From assembly GCF_014205295.1 (NCBI RefSeq), contig NZ_JACHNF010000001.1, positions 124,001 through 188,000 on the forward strand: a DNA stretch of 64,000 nt, read 5' to 3'. The notes under the pieces are model-generated. The model searched no databases. It was given only the letters and a program-made list of their open reading frames with translations, and had not been told where the DNA came from. Position numbers and translations under genes: made by a program. Origin of the DNA: Kribbella solani. GTDB taxonomy: Bacteria; Actinomycetota; Actinomycetes; Propionibacteriales; Kribbellaceae. This document shows, in pieces, positions 1 to 8,615 of this stretch; positions within the stretch are counted from its first letter, which is position 1, and every line of letters starts with the position of its first letter.

Positions 1-657
1 CGGCGGGCGGCTCGGGAGCCGTTGCAGCATCTGACCGGGACGGCCGCGTTTCGGTACCGGGAGCTCGCGGTCGGCCCAGGTGTGTTCGTACCGCGCCCGG
101 AGACCGAGGTGATGGTCGGATGGATTCTCGACCGGATCGCCGACGTGCAAAACCCGCTGGTGGTGGATCTGTGTACGGGGTCGGGCGCCATCGCGGGGGC
201 GGTCGCGACGGAACGGCCGGACAGTACGGTGCACGCGGTCGAACTGTCGCCGGAAGCCGTCGCCTGGGCCCGGCGGAACCTGGCTGGTACCGGGGCGATC
301 CTGCACGAAGGTGACATCGACGGCTGCCTGCCCGAGCTCGACGGCAGGGTGGATGCGGTGATCTCGAACCCGCCGTACATCCCGCTGACCGCCTGGGAGT
401 CGGTCACCGCCGAGGTGCGCGACCACGACCCGGCTCTCGCGCTGTGGTCCGGCGACGACGGGCTCGACGAGATCAAGGTGGTGGCCGCGACGGCCGGGCG
501 GTTGCTCGTACCCGGCGGGTGGTTCGCCTGCGAGCACGCGGACGTACAAGGCGAGTCGGCCCCGGCGGTCTTCGCCGCGACCGGCCACTTCGCCGAGGTC
601 CGCGACCACCAGGACCTCTCCGCCCGGAACAGATTCGTCACCGGCCGCCGCGTCTAG
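1..657 (+). CDS. prmC: Peptide chain release factor N5-glutamine methyltransferase (partial, 5' end outside window)
   Basis: The reading frame is open from base 1, so the N-terminus lies to the left of the window. The enzyme methylates the Gln of the GGQ motif of release factors RF1 and RF2 using SAM. The visible part starts with a family-typical stretch ending in PLQHLTG. A SAM-binding motif VVDLCTGSGAIA lies near codon 57 of the visible part. The signature NPPY that holds the target glutamine amide is at visible codons 123-126. The gene sits upstream of sua5 and wecA, the usual actinobacterial order, which supports PrmC over other N6/N5 methyltransferases. The only oddity is truncation by the window edge. 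Confidence 0.93.
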   Translation, partial: RRAAREPLQHLTGTAAFRYRELAVGPGVFVPRPETEVMVGWILDRIADVQNPLVVDLCTGSGAIAGAVATERPDSTVHAVELSPEAVAWARRNLAGTGAILHEGDIDGCLPELDGRVDAVISNPPYIPLTAWESVTAEVRDHDPALALWSGDDGLDEIKVVAATAGRLLVPGGWFACEHADVQGESAPAVFAATGHFAEVRDHQDLSARNRFVTGRRV

Positions 658-674
658 CGCCAGCTTGCGGCCGG

Positions 675-860
675 CTACTGCCGGCCGGGGTGCTGGGAGC
701 CGGTGGTTCGGCCACGGGAGGTCCCGTCGGTGGGCCGCCCGCCGTGCTCGGTGCCGCGCGGCTTCACGCCGTCCTTCATGTTGTTGGCCGCCCGTCCTTC
801 GTCGGCCAGCTTGCGCAGCCTCTCCTTCTCTGCCTCCGACACCTTGTTGCGTTCCGCCAT
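675..860 (-). CDS. Small hydrophilic hypothetical protein, 61 aa
   Basis: This is a short, very charged protein starting MAERNKVSEAEKERLRK, with many Lys, Arg and Glu in the first half and a Gly/Thr/Arg-rich tail. It has no Cys, no signal peptide and no membrane segment. The ATG at 860 is chosen because GAGGAGG lies about 7 bases upstream on the minus strand. It is convergent with prmC and lies just downstream of the adenosine deaminase on the same strand. I do not recognise the family. The strong ribosome binding site is the main reason to believe it is a gene. Confidence 0.6.
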   Translation of the reverse strand: MAERNKVSEAEKERLRKLADEGRAANNMKDGVKPRGTEHGGRPTDGTSRGRTTGSQHPGRQ

Positions 861-938
861 TGGATCCTCCTCGGTAGTCACTGTGAACGAACGTGTGACG
901 ACCGGGCCCCATACCTGGTTCCAACGTTTGACTTCCAG

Positions 939-1961
939 TTAGCCGTTCTGAGTTACGTAGCTGTCGATCTCGGTCAGCAGCGCGTCCTTGACCGCGTCCT
1001 CGGCGAACGATTCGCGGACGGCCGTCTTCGCCAGCTCGCCGGCGCCGGCCGCGTCCAGGTCGAGCAGGCGCGACGCGACCACGTACTCGTTCGTCAGGTC
1101 GGTGCCGAACATCGGCGGGTCGTCGGAGTTGATCGTCACCACCAAGCCGGCGTCGACCATCGCGCGCAGTGGGTGCACGTCGTACGAGTCGACCGCGCGG
1201 GTGGCGATGTTCGACGTCGGACTGACCTCCAGCGGAATCCGGTGCTCGCCCAGGTAGTCGACCAGCGCCGGGTCCTGCATCGCCGATGTACCGTGCCCGA
1301 TCCGCTCGGCCTTCAGTACCCGGACCGCGTCCCAGATCGTTTCCGGGCCGGTCGTCTCACCCGCGTGCGGCACGCTGTGCAGCCCGGCCGCGATCGCCGC
1401 CTCGAAGTGCGGCTGGAACTGCGGGCGCGGTACGCCGATCTCCGGCCCGCCGAGGCCGAACCCGACCAGTCCGGCCGGCCGGATCCTGGTGGCGATCCGC
1501 AACGTCTCGTCCGCGCCGGGGATGCCGTCCTCGCCGGAGATGTCGAAGATCCAGCGCAGCACCAGGCCGAACTCCTTCTCGGCCGCGATCCGCGCGTCCT
1601 CGATCGCCTCGCAGAACGCCTCGGCGGCGATCCCGCGGGTCACCGAGGTGTACGGCGTGACGGTCAGCTCGGCGTACCGGAGGTTCTGCTGCTCGGTCAT
1701 CTCGCGGGCGATCTCGTACGTGAGCAGGCGGACGTCGTCGGGTGTCCTGATCAGGTCGACGACACTCAGGTAGATGTCGATGAAGTGCGCGAAGTCGCTG
1801 AACTTGAAGTACTCGGACAGCGCGGCCGGATCGGCCGGTACCGGCGACCCGGGATGCCGCGCGGCCAGCTCGGCCACGATCCGCGGCGAGGCGGATCCGA
1901 CGTGGTGGACATGCAGCTCGGCCTTCGGCAAACCGGCGAGAAACTCACGTGTCACAGTCAT
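939..1961 (-). CDS. add: Adenosine deaminase
   Basis: The predicted 340-aa cytosolic zinc enzyme hydrolyses adenosine (and deoxyadenosine) to inosine in purine salvage. The metal ligands are visible: HVHH near residue 16, HAGE around 210, and SDDPPMFGTDL near residue 285. The N-terminal motif is HVHHVGS rather than the HxHLDG seen in many homologues; I recall the HVHHVGS form from actinobacterial Add proteins. ATG 1961 is preferred over longer upstream starts because the extra residues do not look like the family. The gene is divergent from sua5 and interrupts the usual prmC-sua5 spacing. Confidence 0.88.
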   Translation of the reverse strand: MTVTREFLAGLPKAELHVHHVGSASPRIVAELAARHPGSPVPADPAALSEYFKFSDFAHFIDIYLSVVDLIRTPDDVRLLTYEIAREMTEQQNLRYAELTVTPYTSVTRGIAAEAFCEAIEDARIAAEKEFGLVLRWIFDISGEDGIPGADETLRIATRIRPAGLVGFGLGGPEIGVPRPQFQPHFEAAIAAGLHSVPHAGETTGPETIWDAVRVLKAERIGHGTSAMQDPALVDYLGEHRIPLEVSPTSNIATRAVDSYDVHPLRAMVDAGLVVTINSDDPPMFGTDLTNEYVVASRLLDLDAAGAGELAKTAVRESFAEDAVKDALLTEIDSYVTQNG

Positions 1962-2070
1962 GGCCGGGATCTTAGGGAAGGTCCGGGGCGTACGTCCGGA
2001 AAGCTGACATTTGAATGTCATGGTCGGCCCGGTTGGAGTCGGGGCGGGAGTGAGTGGCACGATTCACTCC

Positions 2071-2934
2071 GTGAGTGAGCGCTTCGATTTCACCGGGGAC
2101 GAACTGGCACCCGCGTACCGTGCGGCGGTCGACGCCATCGAGGCCGGGGACCTCGTGGTGCTGCCGACCGACACCGTGTACGGGCTGGCTGCCGACGCCT
2201 TCAAAGCAGACGCCGTGCAGCGGCTGCTCGATGCCAAGGGCCGTGGCCGCGACATGCCGCCGCCGGTGCTGATCTCGGTGGTGGAGTCGCTGGACGCGCT
2301 CGCCACCGACGTACCCGACAGCGGCCGGAAGCTGGCGCAGGAGTTCTGGCCCGGCCCGCTGACGCTGATCTGCCACGCGCAGGGGTCGCTGCTGTGGGAC
2401 CTGGGGGAGACCCAGGGCACCGTCGCGCTGCGGGTCCCGGACCACGAGAACACCCGCGAGCTGCTGTCCCGTACGGGCCCGCTGGCCGTCAGCTCGGCGA
2501 ACAAGTCCGGCCAACCGGCCGCGATGGACGTGTACGACGCCGAGGAGCAGTTGTCGGAGTCGGTCGCGGTGTACCTGGACGGCGGCGAGGTGAACGGAGG
2601 CCGGCCCTCCACGATCGTCGACATCACCGGCGACACCCCGCGAGTAGTCCGCCTGGGCGCCCTCACCCTGGACCAGCTCAGAGCAGTAGTCCCCGAAGTA
2701 ACCACGGACGACGAGCCCACACCCTCTGAGCCAAACCCAGCTGTAACCGACGAGCCGGCAGCAACTGCTTCTCCCGAGCCGGCACCAGACGCTTCTCCCG
2801 AGACGGCACCCGCCGCGGAGAAGGATGCGGGTGCTGAGGAGCCGGGGGAGAAGTCGGCTGGTAAGCCAACTGATCAGGGTGGGTCGGCGTCTCATGGGGA
2901 GAAGACCGACTCTGACGTGAGGCCTGCGGACTAG
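2071..2934 (+). CDS. sua5: L-threonylcarbamoyladenylate synthase (Sua5/YrdC family)
   Basis: The enzyme makes threonylcarbamoyl-AMP from Thr, bicarbonate and ATP, the first step of t6A37 tRNA modification. The YrdC core covers about the first 210 residues. It shows LPTDTVYGLAADA near residue 30, a KGRGRDMPPP segment, and SSANKSGQPA near residue 148. The last 70 or so residues are a Pro/Glu/Ala/Thr-rich tail with no fold signature. GTG 2071 is chosen because the family homology begins there; an alternative GTG at 2050 is possible. The TAG stop overlaps the GTG start of the next gene by one base, so the two are probably translationally coupled. Confidence 0.9.
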   Translation: MSERFDFTGDELAPAYRAAVDAIEAGDLVVLPTDTVYGLAADAFKADAVQRLLDAKGRGRDMPPPVLISVVESLDALATDVPDSGRKLAQEFWPGPLTLICHAQGSLLWDLGETQGTVALRVPDHENTRELLSRTGPLAVSSANKSGQPAAMDVYDAEEQLSESVAVYLDGGEVNGGRPSTIVDITGDTPRVVRLGALTLDQLRAVVPEVTTDDEPTPSEPNPAVTDEPAATASPEPAPDASPETAPAAEKDAGAEEPGEKSAGKPTDQGGSASHGEKTDSDVRPAD

Positions 2935-4052
2935 TGCGTGAGTACCTGCTGGTCTTGTTCGTGGCGATGGCCACGACTTTTCTGCTGACCGGTGTGGCTC
3001 GGCAGATTGCGGTGCGTTACGGCGCGGTCGCCAAGGTGCGGTCGCGGGACGTCCACAAGGTGCCGATCCCGTACTTCGGTGGCCTGTCCATTCTCGGCGG
3101 CCTGATCGCCGGTTTCGCGGTCGCCTCCAACCTGCCGTTCCTCGGCAACAGCCTGCAGGTCGCCCACGACGCGCGGGCGATCCTGGCCGGCGGCGTGGTG
3201 ATCTGCGCGGTCGGCGTGATCGACGACCTGTACGAGCTCGACGCGATCACCAAGCTCGCGGGTGAGGTCCTCGCGGTCGGCGTGATGATCGTCCAGGGCA
3301 TCCAGCTGTTCTGGCTCCCGCTTCCGGGCGGCGTGATCTCCCCGTCACCCGCACTGCTCGCGGTGCTGACCGCCGGCATCCTGCTGGTCTGCTGCAACGC
3401 GGTGAACTTCGTCGACGGCCTCGACGGCCTGGCCGCGGGCGTGACCGCGATCGGCGCGACCGCCTTCTTCACGTACTCGTACCTGCTGAACGTGCACGAG
3501 AACCTCGACCGCGCCACCACCTCGACCCTGATCACGGTCGCGCTGGCCGGCGCCTGCCTCGGTTTCCTCCCGCACAACTTCTTCCCGGCGAGAGTGTTCA
3601 TGGGCGATTCCGGCGCGTTGCTGATCGGCCTGATGCTGGCCGCGTCGACGATCAGCCTGACCGGACAGATGGACCCGAACGCGGTCCCGTACGAGGTGGG
3701 TGGCTCCAGCCTGCTGCCCGCGCTGCTCCCGTTGGTGTTGCCGATCGCCATCCTCGCGATCCCCGCGCTGGACCTCACGCTCGCCTACATCCGCCGCACC
3801 AAGGCCGGCCGCTCACCGTTCGCCGCGGACAAGCAGCACCTGCACCACCGGCTGATGCAACGCGGTCATTCGCACCGCCGCGCGGTCCTGCTGATGTACC
3901 TGTGGACCGCCCTGATCGCGTACGGAGTGGTCGTCCTCGGCCTCGCCCTGTACTGGTGGACCGCCCTGATCGTGCTCGTCGTCGGCGTCACCGCGGTCGC
4001 CCTCACCACCGGGCTGCCGCGGCGTTCCCGCAAGCCGCTCGCCAAGATCTGA
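2934..4052 (+). CDS. wecA: Undecaprenyl-phosphate sugar-1-phosphate transferase (WecA/TagO type, MraY family)
   Basis: This polytopic membrane enzyme of 372 aa transfers a sugar-1-phosphate (probably GlcNAc-1-P) from UDP to a polyprenyl phosphate. Visible family motifs are VIDDLYELD near residue 100, NFVDGLDGLAAG near 160, and MGDSGALLIGL near 223. A cytoplasmic HLHHRL stretch near residue 303 is typical of this family. There are about ten hydrophobic segments. The position between sua5 and the ATP synthase genes matches Rv1302 of M. tuberculosis, whose product I recall as the decaprenyl-phosphate GlcNAc-1-P transferase starting arabinogalactan linker synthesis. The exact sugar here is inferred. 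Confidence 0.88.
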   Translation: MREYLLVLFVAMATTFLLTGVARQIAVRYGAVAKVRSRDVHKVPIPYFGGLSILGGLIAGFAVASNLPFLGNSLQVAHDARAILAGGVVICAVGVIDDLYELDAITKLAGEVLAVGVMIVQGIQLFWLPLPGGVISPSPALLAVLTAGILLVCCNAVNFVDGLDGLAAGVTAIGATAFFTYSYLLNVHENLDRATTSTLITVALAGACLGFLPHNFFPARVFMGDSGALLIGLMLAASTISLTGQMDPNAVPYEVGGSSLLPALLPLVLPIAILAIPALDLTLAYIRRTKAGRSPFAADKQHLHHRLMQRGHSHRRAVLLMYLWTALIAYGVVVLGLALYWWTALIVLVVGVTAVALTTGLPRRSRKPLAKI

Positions 4053-4163
4053 ACGCCGAACCCATACAAACGATTGTCTGGGTGGTTTGTACCGATTGTC
4101 GCTTCTCGACCCCGCTCTGTAGTGGAAAAGTCACCCACGTCAGAAAACTACAGGGGAAAGTGG

Positions 4164-4553
4164 ATGACAATGCAGCGAGTATTGGTTCGGGCAATTGCGG
4201 CGACCGCTGTCGGTGCGGCCGCGGCGGGTGGATTGTCAATCGCGGCCTGGGGCGCGACGGATTCGGCTCAGGCGTGCGCTCATTACGTCGCACCGCCGGA
4301 TTCGAACGGCAACAACGTCTGGGTGAGCGGTAGCCGGCGCGGCTGTACCGGAAACGTCCGGCTGACGATCGAGCTGTTCAAGAGCTACTGGGGTGTCGAC
4401 GGCGTGGTGGCGACCGGCACCGGGACCGGCACGAACTTCGAGGTGACCGCGAAGGGCGCCTGTGCCGACCTCGGTCACCAAAAGGAGGTCTACGGCAAGC
4501 TGAAGGATTCCTCCGGTGGCACCTGGCAGGGCGTCAAGCAGAAGGAGTGCTGA
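4164..4553 (+). CDS. Secreted small four-cysteine protein, unknown function
   Basis: The 129-residue protein begins MTMQRVLVRAIAATAVGAAA, a positively charged start followed by a hydrophobic run, and a likely signal peptidase site near ATDSAQA. The mature part has four cysteines (QACAH, RGCTG, GACAD and the C-terminal KEC), enough for two disulfides, and many Gly/Thr residues as in small beta-rich exoproteins. The ribosome site AGGGGAAAG precedes ATG 4164. It sits alone between wecA and the ATP synthase cluster, a place that holds no such gene in M. tuberculosis. I do not recognise a family. Confidence 0.75.
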   Translation: MTMQRVLVRAIAATAVGAAAAGGLSIAAWGATDSAQACAHYVAPPDSNGNNVWVSGSRRGCTGNVRLTIELFKSYWGVDGVVATGTGTGTNFEVTAKGACADLGHQKEVYGKLKDSSGGTWQGVKQKEC

Positions 4554-4633
4554 GGTTCGTCTGCTCGTGACGGCGCTCGGCGGCAAGCTCAGGGCCTGCC
4601 GCCGGGCGCCGTCCGCTTCGGGGAGGGATCGAG

Positions 4634-5806
4634 ATGTCCAGCAAGTCCTGGCGGGCGTTCGCCCTGCTGGCGGGTACGGCGCTGCTGCCGACCGTGCTCT
4701 TGACCAGCGGGATGAGGTCCGAGTTGCGCTACGCGTCCTGGGCGGAGACGGCCCGGGTACTGTCCACGTCCCTGATCGTGATTCTGCCGGTCGTGACGTT
4801 GGCGGTCCTGTTCCTGGCCGCCGGTCAAACCCCGCGCGGGGTGGTCGGCGCGGTGCTGTCCGGCTGGTTGGTGGGTGCCGGCCCGGCGCTGTTCTGGACG
4901 GTCCGTACGGCCGGTGACGCGCCGCCGCTCCTCTTCCTGCTCGTACCGATCGCCTGGCTGGCCGCGGTCGCGACTACCGCCGCGCTCCTCGTCCGGGCGG
5001 TCCGGCGGCGTACCGCGATAGTTGCCGCCGGCATCTTCTGGCTGATCGTGATCGGCGCGGACCTGAGTACCGGCCGGGATTCCCGCTGGCTTTCCTTGCT
5101 GCCGTTCAGCGGAATGTCGGGACAGCCGTCGGGTGAAGTCGCTTTGAATTCCTGGCTTGCCGGAGTGCGATTGTTCGTCGCCGCCGCGATGGTGGTGGCG
5201 GTCGCATTTCTGGCGTACCCGAATCGCCGGACCGCCGGCTGGGCGGCGGTCGGTGTCATCATCGCTTCGATCGCCTTTCCGGTGCCGGTTTATGCCAGTG
5301 CGGCACCTCAGGTCGCCTGCCTGGACGGCCGGCCGCGGGTGTGTCTGCTGACCGAACATCGAAGCGACCTGCCCGCGGTGAAGGCGATGGTCGATCGCGT
5401 GGCCGCGGCGGCCGGGCCGGAGCTCTTCCCGTTCACGCTGGCGAGCGAAACGGCCGTGAACGGCCCCACCGCCGTGCAGCTCGCGGTCGGCCCGGAGCGT
5501 ACGGGTTCGCTGGCCCGCGACGTAGCCGGCGAACTCGCGGGCAAGGTGGCCCGGATCGACCGCTGCGCACCCACTCCGGGGCAGCACGTCGATCCCGCGT
5601 ACCGGCTGGTGGCGTTCTGGTTCGTCGAGCGGATGGGCCTTCCGCTGGACGATTTCGCCCGCGACCCGGAGCTCGAGCCCCGGCTCGCGGCCTGGCGCCG
5701 GCATCCGGCCGAGGTCACGGCCGCGCTCCGTACGCTGACCGGGCGGCTCGACGCCTGCACCCTGACGGCGGGCGAACTCCCGGCCGGTCCGCCGGCGACC
5801 CGCTAG
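4634..5806 (+). CDS. Polytopic membrane protein with C-terminal extracytoplasmic-type domain, unknown
   Basis: The 390-aa protein has about six hydrophobic segments in the first 225 residues. The remaining 165 residues are soluble in character, with three Cys (ACLDG, VCLLT, DRCAP) and one more near the end (DACTL). GGGAGGGATCGAG lies just before ATG 4634. The layout suggests a membrane anchor with a domain on one side of the membrane. It could be the integral part of an ABC-2-like or stress-related system, but no partner ATPase is next to it and I do not assign a function. It lies between the secreted Cys protein and atpI. Confidence 0.7.
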   Translation: MSSKSWRAFALLAGTALLPTVLLTSGMRSELRYASWAETARVLSTSLIVILPVVTLAVLFLAAGQTPRGVVGAVLSGWLVGAGPALFWTVRTAGDAPPLLFLLVPIAWLAAVATTAALLVRAVRRRTAIVAAGIFWLIVIGADLSTGRDSRWLSLLPFSGMSGQPSGEVALNSWLAGVRLFVAAAMVVAVAFLAYPNRRTAGWAAVGVIIASIAFPVPVYASAAPQVACLDGRPRVCLLTEHRSDLPAVKAMVDRVAAAAGPELFPFTLASETAVNGPTAVQLAVGPERTGSLARDVAGELAGKVARIDRCAPTPGQHVDPAYRLVAFWFVERMGLPLDDFARDPELEPRLAAWRRHPAEVTAALRTLTGRLDACTLTAGELPAGPPATR

Positions 5807-5904
5807 CCCGGAATCCGTGCTCCGGGGGACCAGACCAGTCGGTGTCGTGGCCTACCGATAAGGTGTTCGTGTACAGCGGGCTGGGGTGCACGTTCCTGCC
5901 GCGT

Positions 5905-5931
5905 TTGCTGACGATGCAGACTTTGTGCTAG
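5905..5931 (+). promoter_or_regulatory. Possible promoter of the ATP synthase operon
   Basis: A TTGCTG element at 5905-5910 is followed after 15 bases by TGCTAG at 5926-5931, and the downstream stretch is AT-richer than its surroundings. The 5807-6039 gap otherwise holds no gene and precedes the first accessory gene of the ATP synthase cluster. The spacing is short for a housekeeping promoter, so this is only a candidate. Confidence 0.25.
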
Positions 5932-6039
5932 TTTTCACAAGCACGCCAAGCAGCACCGAAGAACAGCGACACCCCTGACCCCGCCCAACCCGACGAGCTG
6001 GCCGCGAGACCAGTTTCGCCAGCAGGACGGAACCACCAG

Positions 6040-6504
6040 ATGGCTCCCATGGCCCACAGCCCCGAAATCGCCGGCCAAGCTACCAAGCACCCGGCGCTGG
6101 CAATGCTGCGTGGCGCTCTGGTCGCGGCCGTCGTCGTCGGCGTCAACGCCGCCGCGGTCTCGACCGTCGCGGCCGGCCTGAAGGGCCTGTGGGGCGCGCT
6201 GCTCGGGCTGCTGATGGTGATCATCTTCTCCGGCGCCGGTCTGCTCGCGCTGCATCTGTCCCGGCGGACGTCGCCGACCACGCAGCTCGCGGTCGCGATG
6301 GCCTCGTACACCGGCCGGATCGCCATCTTCGGCGGCCTGCTGGCGATCGCGCTGAACTCCGACGCCCTGGCCCAGAACGTGAATCTGACCGCGCTGGGAA
6401 TCTGCGCGATGGTGGTCGTGATGGGCTGGATGGCCGGCGAGATCTGGGCCTGGTCCCGGCTCCGGGTGCCGATCTACGACCTGGACAAAGAAGTGACGGC
6501 ATGA
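6040..6504 (+). CDS. ATP synthase accessory membrane protein (AtpI-like)
   Basis: The 154-aa protein has four hydrophobic segments, the size and topology of ATP synthase subunit I (UncI), a proposed helper of c-ring assembly. Residues 20-45, 48-72, 85-110 and 112-138 form the membrane helices. It lies directly upstream of the ATP synthase genes, as Rv1303 does in M. tuberculosis. Sequence motifs are weak in this family, so the call rests on topology and position. Confidence 0.7.
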   Translation: MAPMAHSPEIAGQATKHPALAMLRGALVAAVVVGVNAAAVSTVAAGLKGLWGALLGLLMVIIFSGAGLLALHLSRRTSPTTQLAVAMASYTGRIAIFGGLLAIALNSDALAQNVNLTALGICAMVVVMGWMAGEIWAWSRLRVPIYDLDKEVTA

Positions 6505-6594
6505 GCACCGCCGGTAACGATTGCCCTGCCGTGGTGGAGATTACCGGGGCCGATGTGACCGGATCTGTCGCCAACTGGTACGTTGCGGGTGCCA

Positions 6595-6810
6595 ATGAGC
6601 GAGAACCAGGATCCGAAGCCATCACCCCCCAATTCGGGCGACGGCTGGCGGGTCCTGTCCTACTTGATCGGCGGTGTCGCCCTGTACGGCGGCATCGGCT
6701 TCGGGTTGGACCGGCTCTTCGGCACCCAGTTCTTGCTTCCGGTGGGCATCGTGCTCGGTGCCGGGCTCACCATCTTGATGTTGCACTTCCGGTACGGGTC
6801 GCGGTCCTGA
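6595..6810 (+). CDS. Small two-helix membrane protein, AtpZ-like
   Basis: The 71-aa protein has a hydrophilic Pro/Ser-rich start and two membrane helices joined by GFGLDRLFGTQ. This helix-GLDxxxGT-helix form is typical of the AtpZ/AtpQ family found next to atpI in many bacteria. ATG 6595 is used because the family homology begins soon after it. It lies between the AtpI-like gene and atpB. The cluster therefore carries both an AtpI-type and an AtpZ-type accessory protein, which in other bacteria have been proposed to act together in assembly or Mg2+ supply. Confidence 0.72.
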   Translation: MSENQDPKPSPPNSGDGWRVLSYLIGGVALYGGIGFGLDRLFGTQFLLPVGIVLGAGLTILMLHFRYGSRS

Positions 6811-6919
6811 CCTCGGGTCTGATCCTTACCGGGTCTGACGTTGCTTACCGCCATGCCCTGAGCCGCCCTGCCCTTTGCCACAAGGCGTCCGACTTGAGCA
6901 CGACGCGAGAGGAGACCCG

Positions 6920-7702
6920 GTGACCGCCGGCGTTCCGACCGAGTTCATCGCACCCGGTCCACAGAACTTCACCACCCCGCCGATCATCGACGGCGTGGAC
7001 TGGTTCACCAAGCCCGTCCTGGTGGCCGCTTTGTCCGTCGTGGTGATCGTCTGGTTCTTCTGGGGTGCGTCCCGCAAGGCAGCGATCGTTCCGTCGAAGC
7101 TGCAGTTCGCCGGCGAGCTCGGCTACAACTTCGTCCGGAACTCGATCGCCCGGGACGCGATCGGCAGCCAGGACCACATGAAGTACGTGCCGTACCTGTG
7201 CGGTCTGTTCTTCTTCATCCTGCTGAACAACGTGGCGGCCAGCATTCCGCTGATCCAGTTCCCGACCTTCAGCCACGCCGGCTGGGCCTATGTCGCGGCG
7301 ATCATGAGCTGGGTCATCTACAACGCGGTCGGCATCAAGAAGAAGGGCCTCTGGGGCTACTTCAAGCACCAGACGATGCCGGCCGGCGTGCCGGTCTGGC
7401 TGATGCCGCTGATGATCCCGATCGAGTTCATCTCGAACATCCTGGTCCGGCCGATCTCGCTCAGCCTGCGGTTGTTCGCGAACATGTTCGCCGGCCACAT
7501 CCTGCTGCTGGTGTTCGTGCTCGGCGGCGAGTACATGGTGTTCGAGTCCGGGAAGATCTTCCTCGGCGGCGTCGGCGTCATCACCTTCCTGATGGGCCTC
7601 GCGATCGCCGGGCTGGAGCTGTTCGTCCAGTGCATCCAGGCGTACATCTTCGTGGTGCTGACCGCGCAGTACATCGGCAGCGCGATCGCCGACGAACACT
7701 GA
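6920..7702 (+). CDS. atpB: ATP synthase Fo subunit a
   Basis: The 260-aa membrane protein forms the proton half-channels beside the c-ring. The essential arginine is visible in SLRLFANMFAGHI (Arg at about residue 184). The C-terminal helices carry FLMGLAIAGLELFVQ and IQAYIFVVLTAQYI, also family hallmarks. GTG 6920 is chosen because GAGAGGAGA lies 6 to 14 bases upstream. It is the first core subunit gene of the atpBEFHAGDC operon and is followed by a 76-base gap to atpE. Confidence 0.96.
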   Translation: MTAGVPTEFIAPGPQNFTTPPIIDGVDWFTKPVLVAALSVVVIVWFFWGASRKAAIVPSKLQFAGELGYNFVRNSIARDAIGSQDHMKYVPYLCGLFFFILLNNVAASIPLIQFPTFSHAGWAYVAAIMSWVIYNAVGIKKKGLWGYFKHQTMPAGVPVWLMPLMIPIEFISNILVRPISLSLRLFANMFAGHILLLVFVLGGEYMVFESGKIFLGGVGVITFLMGLAIAGLELFVQCIQAYIFVVLTAQYIGSAIADEH

Positions 7703-7778
7703 TTCGCCGCACCACCCACAGACCCGTAGTAAACGGAAACCCGGATAGCCCCTATCCGTACCGAAAGGAAACACCGAA

Positions 7779-8015
7779 ATGAGCAACCTGGCGCTCGCCA
7801 TCACCGGTGACATCGCCGTTCTGGGCTACGGCCTCGCTGCCATCGGCCCGGGTGTTGGTGTCGGTCTGATCTTCGCCGCCGTCATCAACGGCACCGCGCG
7901 GCAGCCGGAGGCGCAGAGCAAGCTGCAGTCGATCGCGTGGATCGGCTTCGGCGTCACCGAGGTTCTGGCGATCATCGGTATCGCGCTCGCGTTCGTGTTC
8001 AAGGGTCACGCCTGA
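7779..8015 (+). CDS. atpE: ATP synthase Fo subunit c
   Basis: The 78-aa hairpin protein builds the rotating c-ring. The proton-carrying carboxylate is Glu61 in [10 protein letters not shown] and the polar loop is RQPEA at 41-45. The first helix has the Gly-rich run [11 protein letters not shown]. The start follows a GAAAGGAAA ribosome site. This is the subunit bound by bedaquiline in mycobacteria; whether this protein would bind the drug cannot be judged here. Confidence 0.96.
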   Translation: MSNLALAITGDIAVLGYGLAAIGPGVGVGLIFAAVINGTARQPEAQSKLQSIAWIGFGVTEVLAIIGIALAFVFKGHA

Positions 8016-8045
8016 TCCAACCCCCCTGACTGACAGGACCCAGAG

Positions 8046-8615
8046 ATGCTGACGTTAGTTGTTCCGCTGACAGCCGCGGACGAGACACCGAGTCCGCTGC
8101 TGCCGCACACGGCTGAGATCATCTTCGGCTTCGTCTTCCTGGTCCTGCTGGCCATCGCCTTCGCCAAAGTCGTCGTTCCGAAGTTCGAGAAGGCGTACGC
8201 CGATCGGACCGCGGCGATCGAAGGCGGGATGAACGAGGCCAAGCGGGCCCAGGCCGAGGCGAAGGCGGCTTTGGAGAAGTACAACGCGCAGCTTGCCGAA
8301 GCCCGGCAGGAAGCCGCGAAGATCCGTGAGGACGCCCGCGAGCAGGGTGCGGTCATCATCGCGGAGATGCGTGAGCAGGCGAACGCCGAGGCCGAGCGGA
8401 TCGTCACCCACGCGCGCACCCAGATCGACGCCGAGCGGAGCCAGGCGGTTGCCTCGCTGCGCGGCGAGGTCGGGCAGATGGCGACCACGCTGGCCGGCCG
8501 GATCGTCGGTGAGTCGCTCGAGGACGAGGCCCGGCAGCGGCGTACGGTCGAGCGCTTCCTGGCCGACCTGGAGGCGTCGGAGTCGGCGCGCCAGGCCGTC
8601 GGAACGGACGGCTGA
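8046..8615 (+). CDS. atpF: ATP synthase Fo subunit b
   Basis: The 189-aa stator protein has one N-terminal membrane helix (about residues 20-42, EIIFGFVFLVLLAIAFAKVV) followed by a long charged helix rich in Ala, Glu and Arg that dimerises and reaches to F1. It is separate from the delta subunit gene, unlike the b-delta fusion of mycobacteria. It ends with TGA overlapping the ATG of atpH by one base, so translation is probably coupled. Confidence 0.94.
   Translation: MLTLVVPLTAADETPSPLLPHTAEIIFGFVFLVLLAIAFAKVVVPKFEKAYADRTAAIEGGMNEAKRAQAEAKAALEKYNAQLAEARQEAAKIREDAREQGAVIIAEMREQANAEAERIVTHARTQIDAERSQAVASLRGEVGQMATTLAGRIVGESLEDEARQRRTVERFLADLEASESARQAVGTDG

Noticed and set aside
444..2078. Long plus-strand open frame of 544 codons over prmC, add and sua5
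   Set aside because: It is an Arg/Gly-rich mirror of the real genes in GC-rich DNA, with no ribosome site and no family motif.
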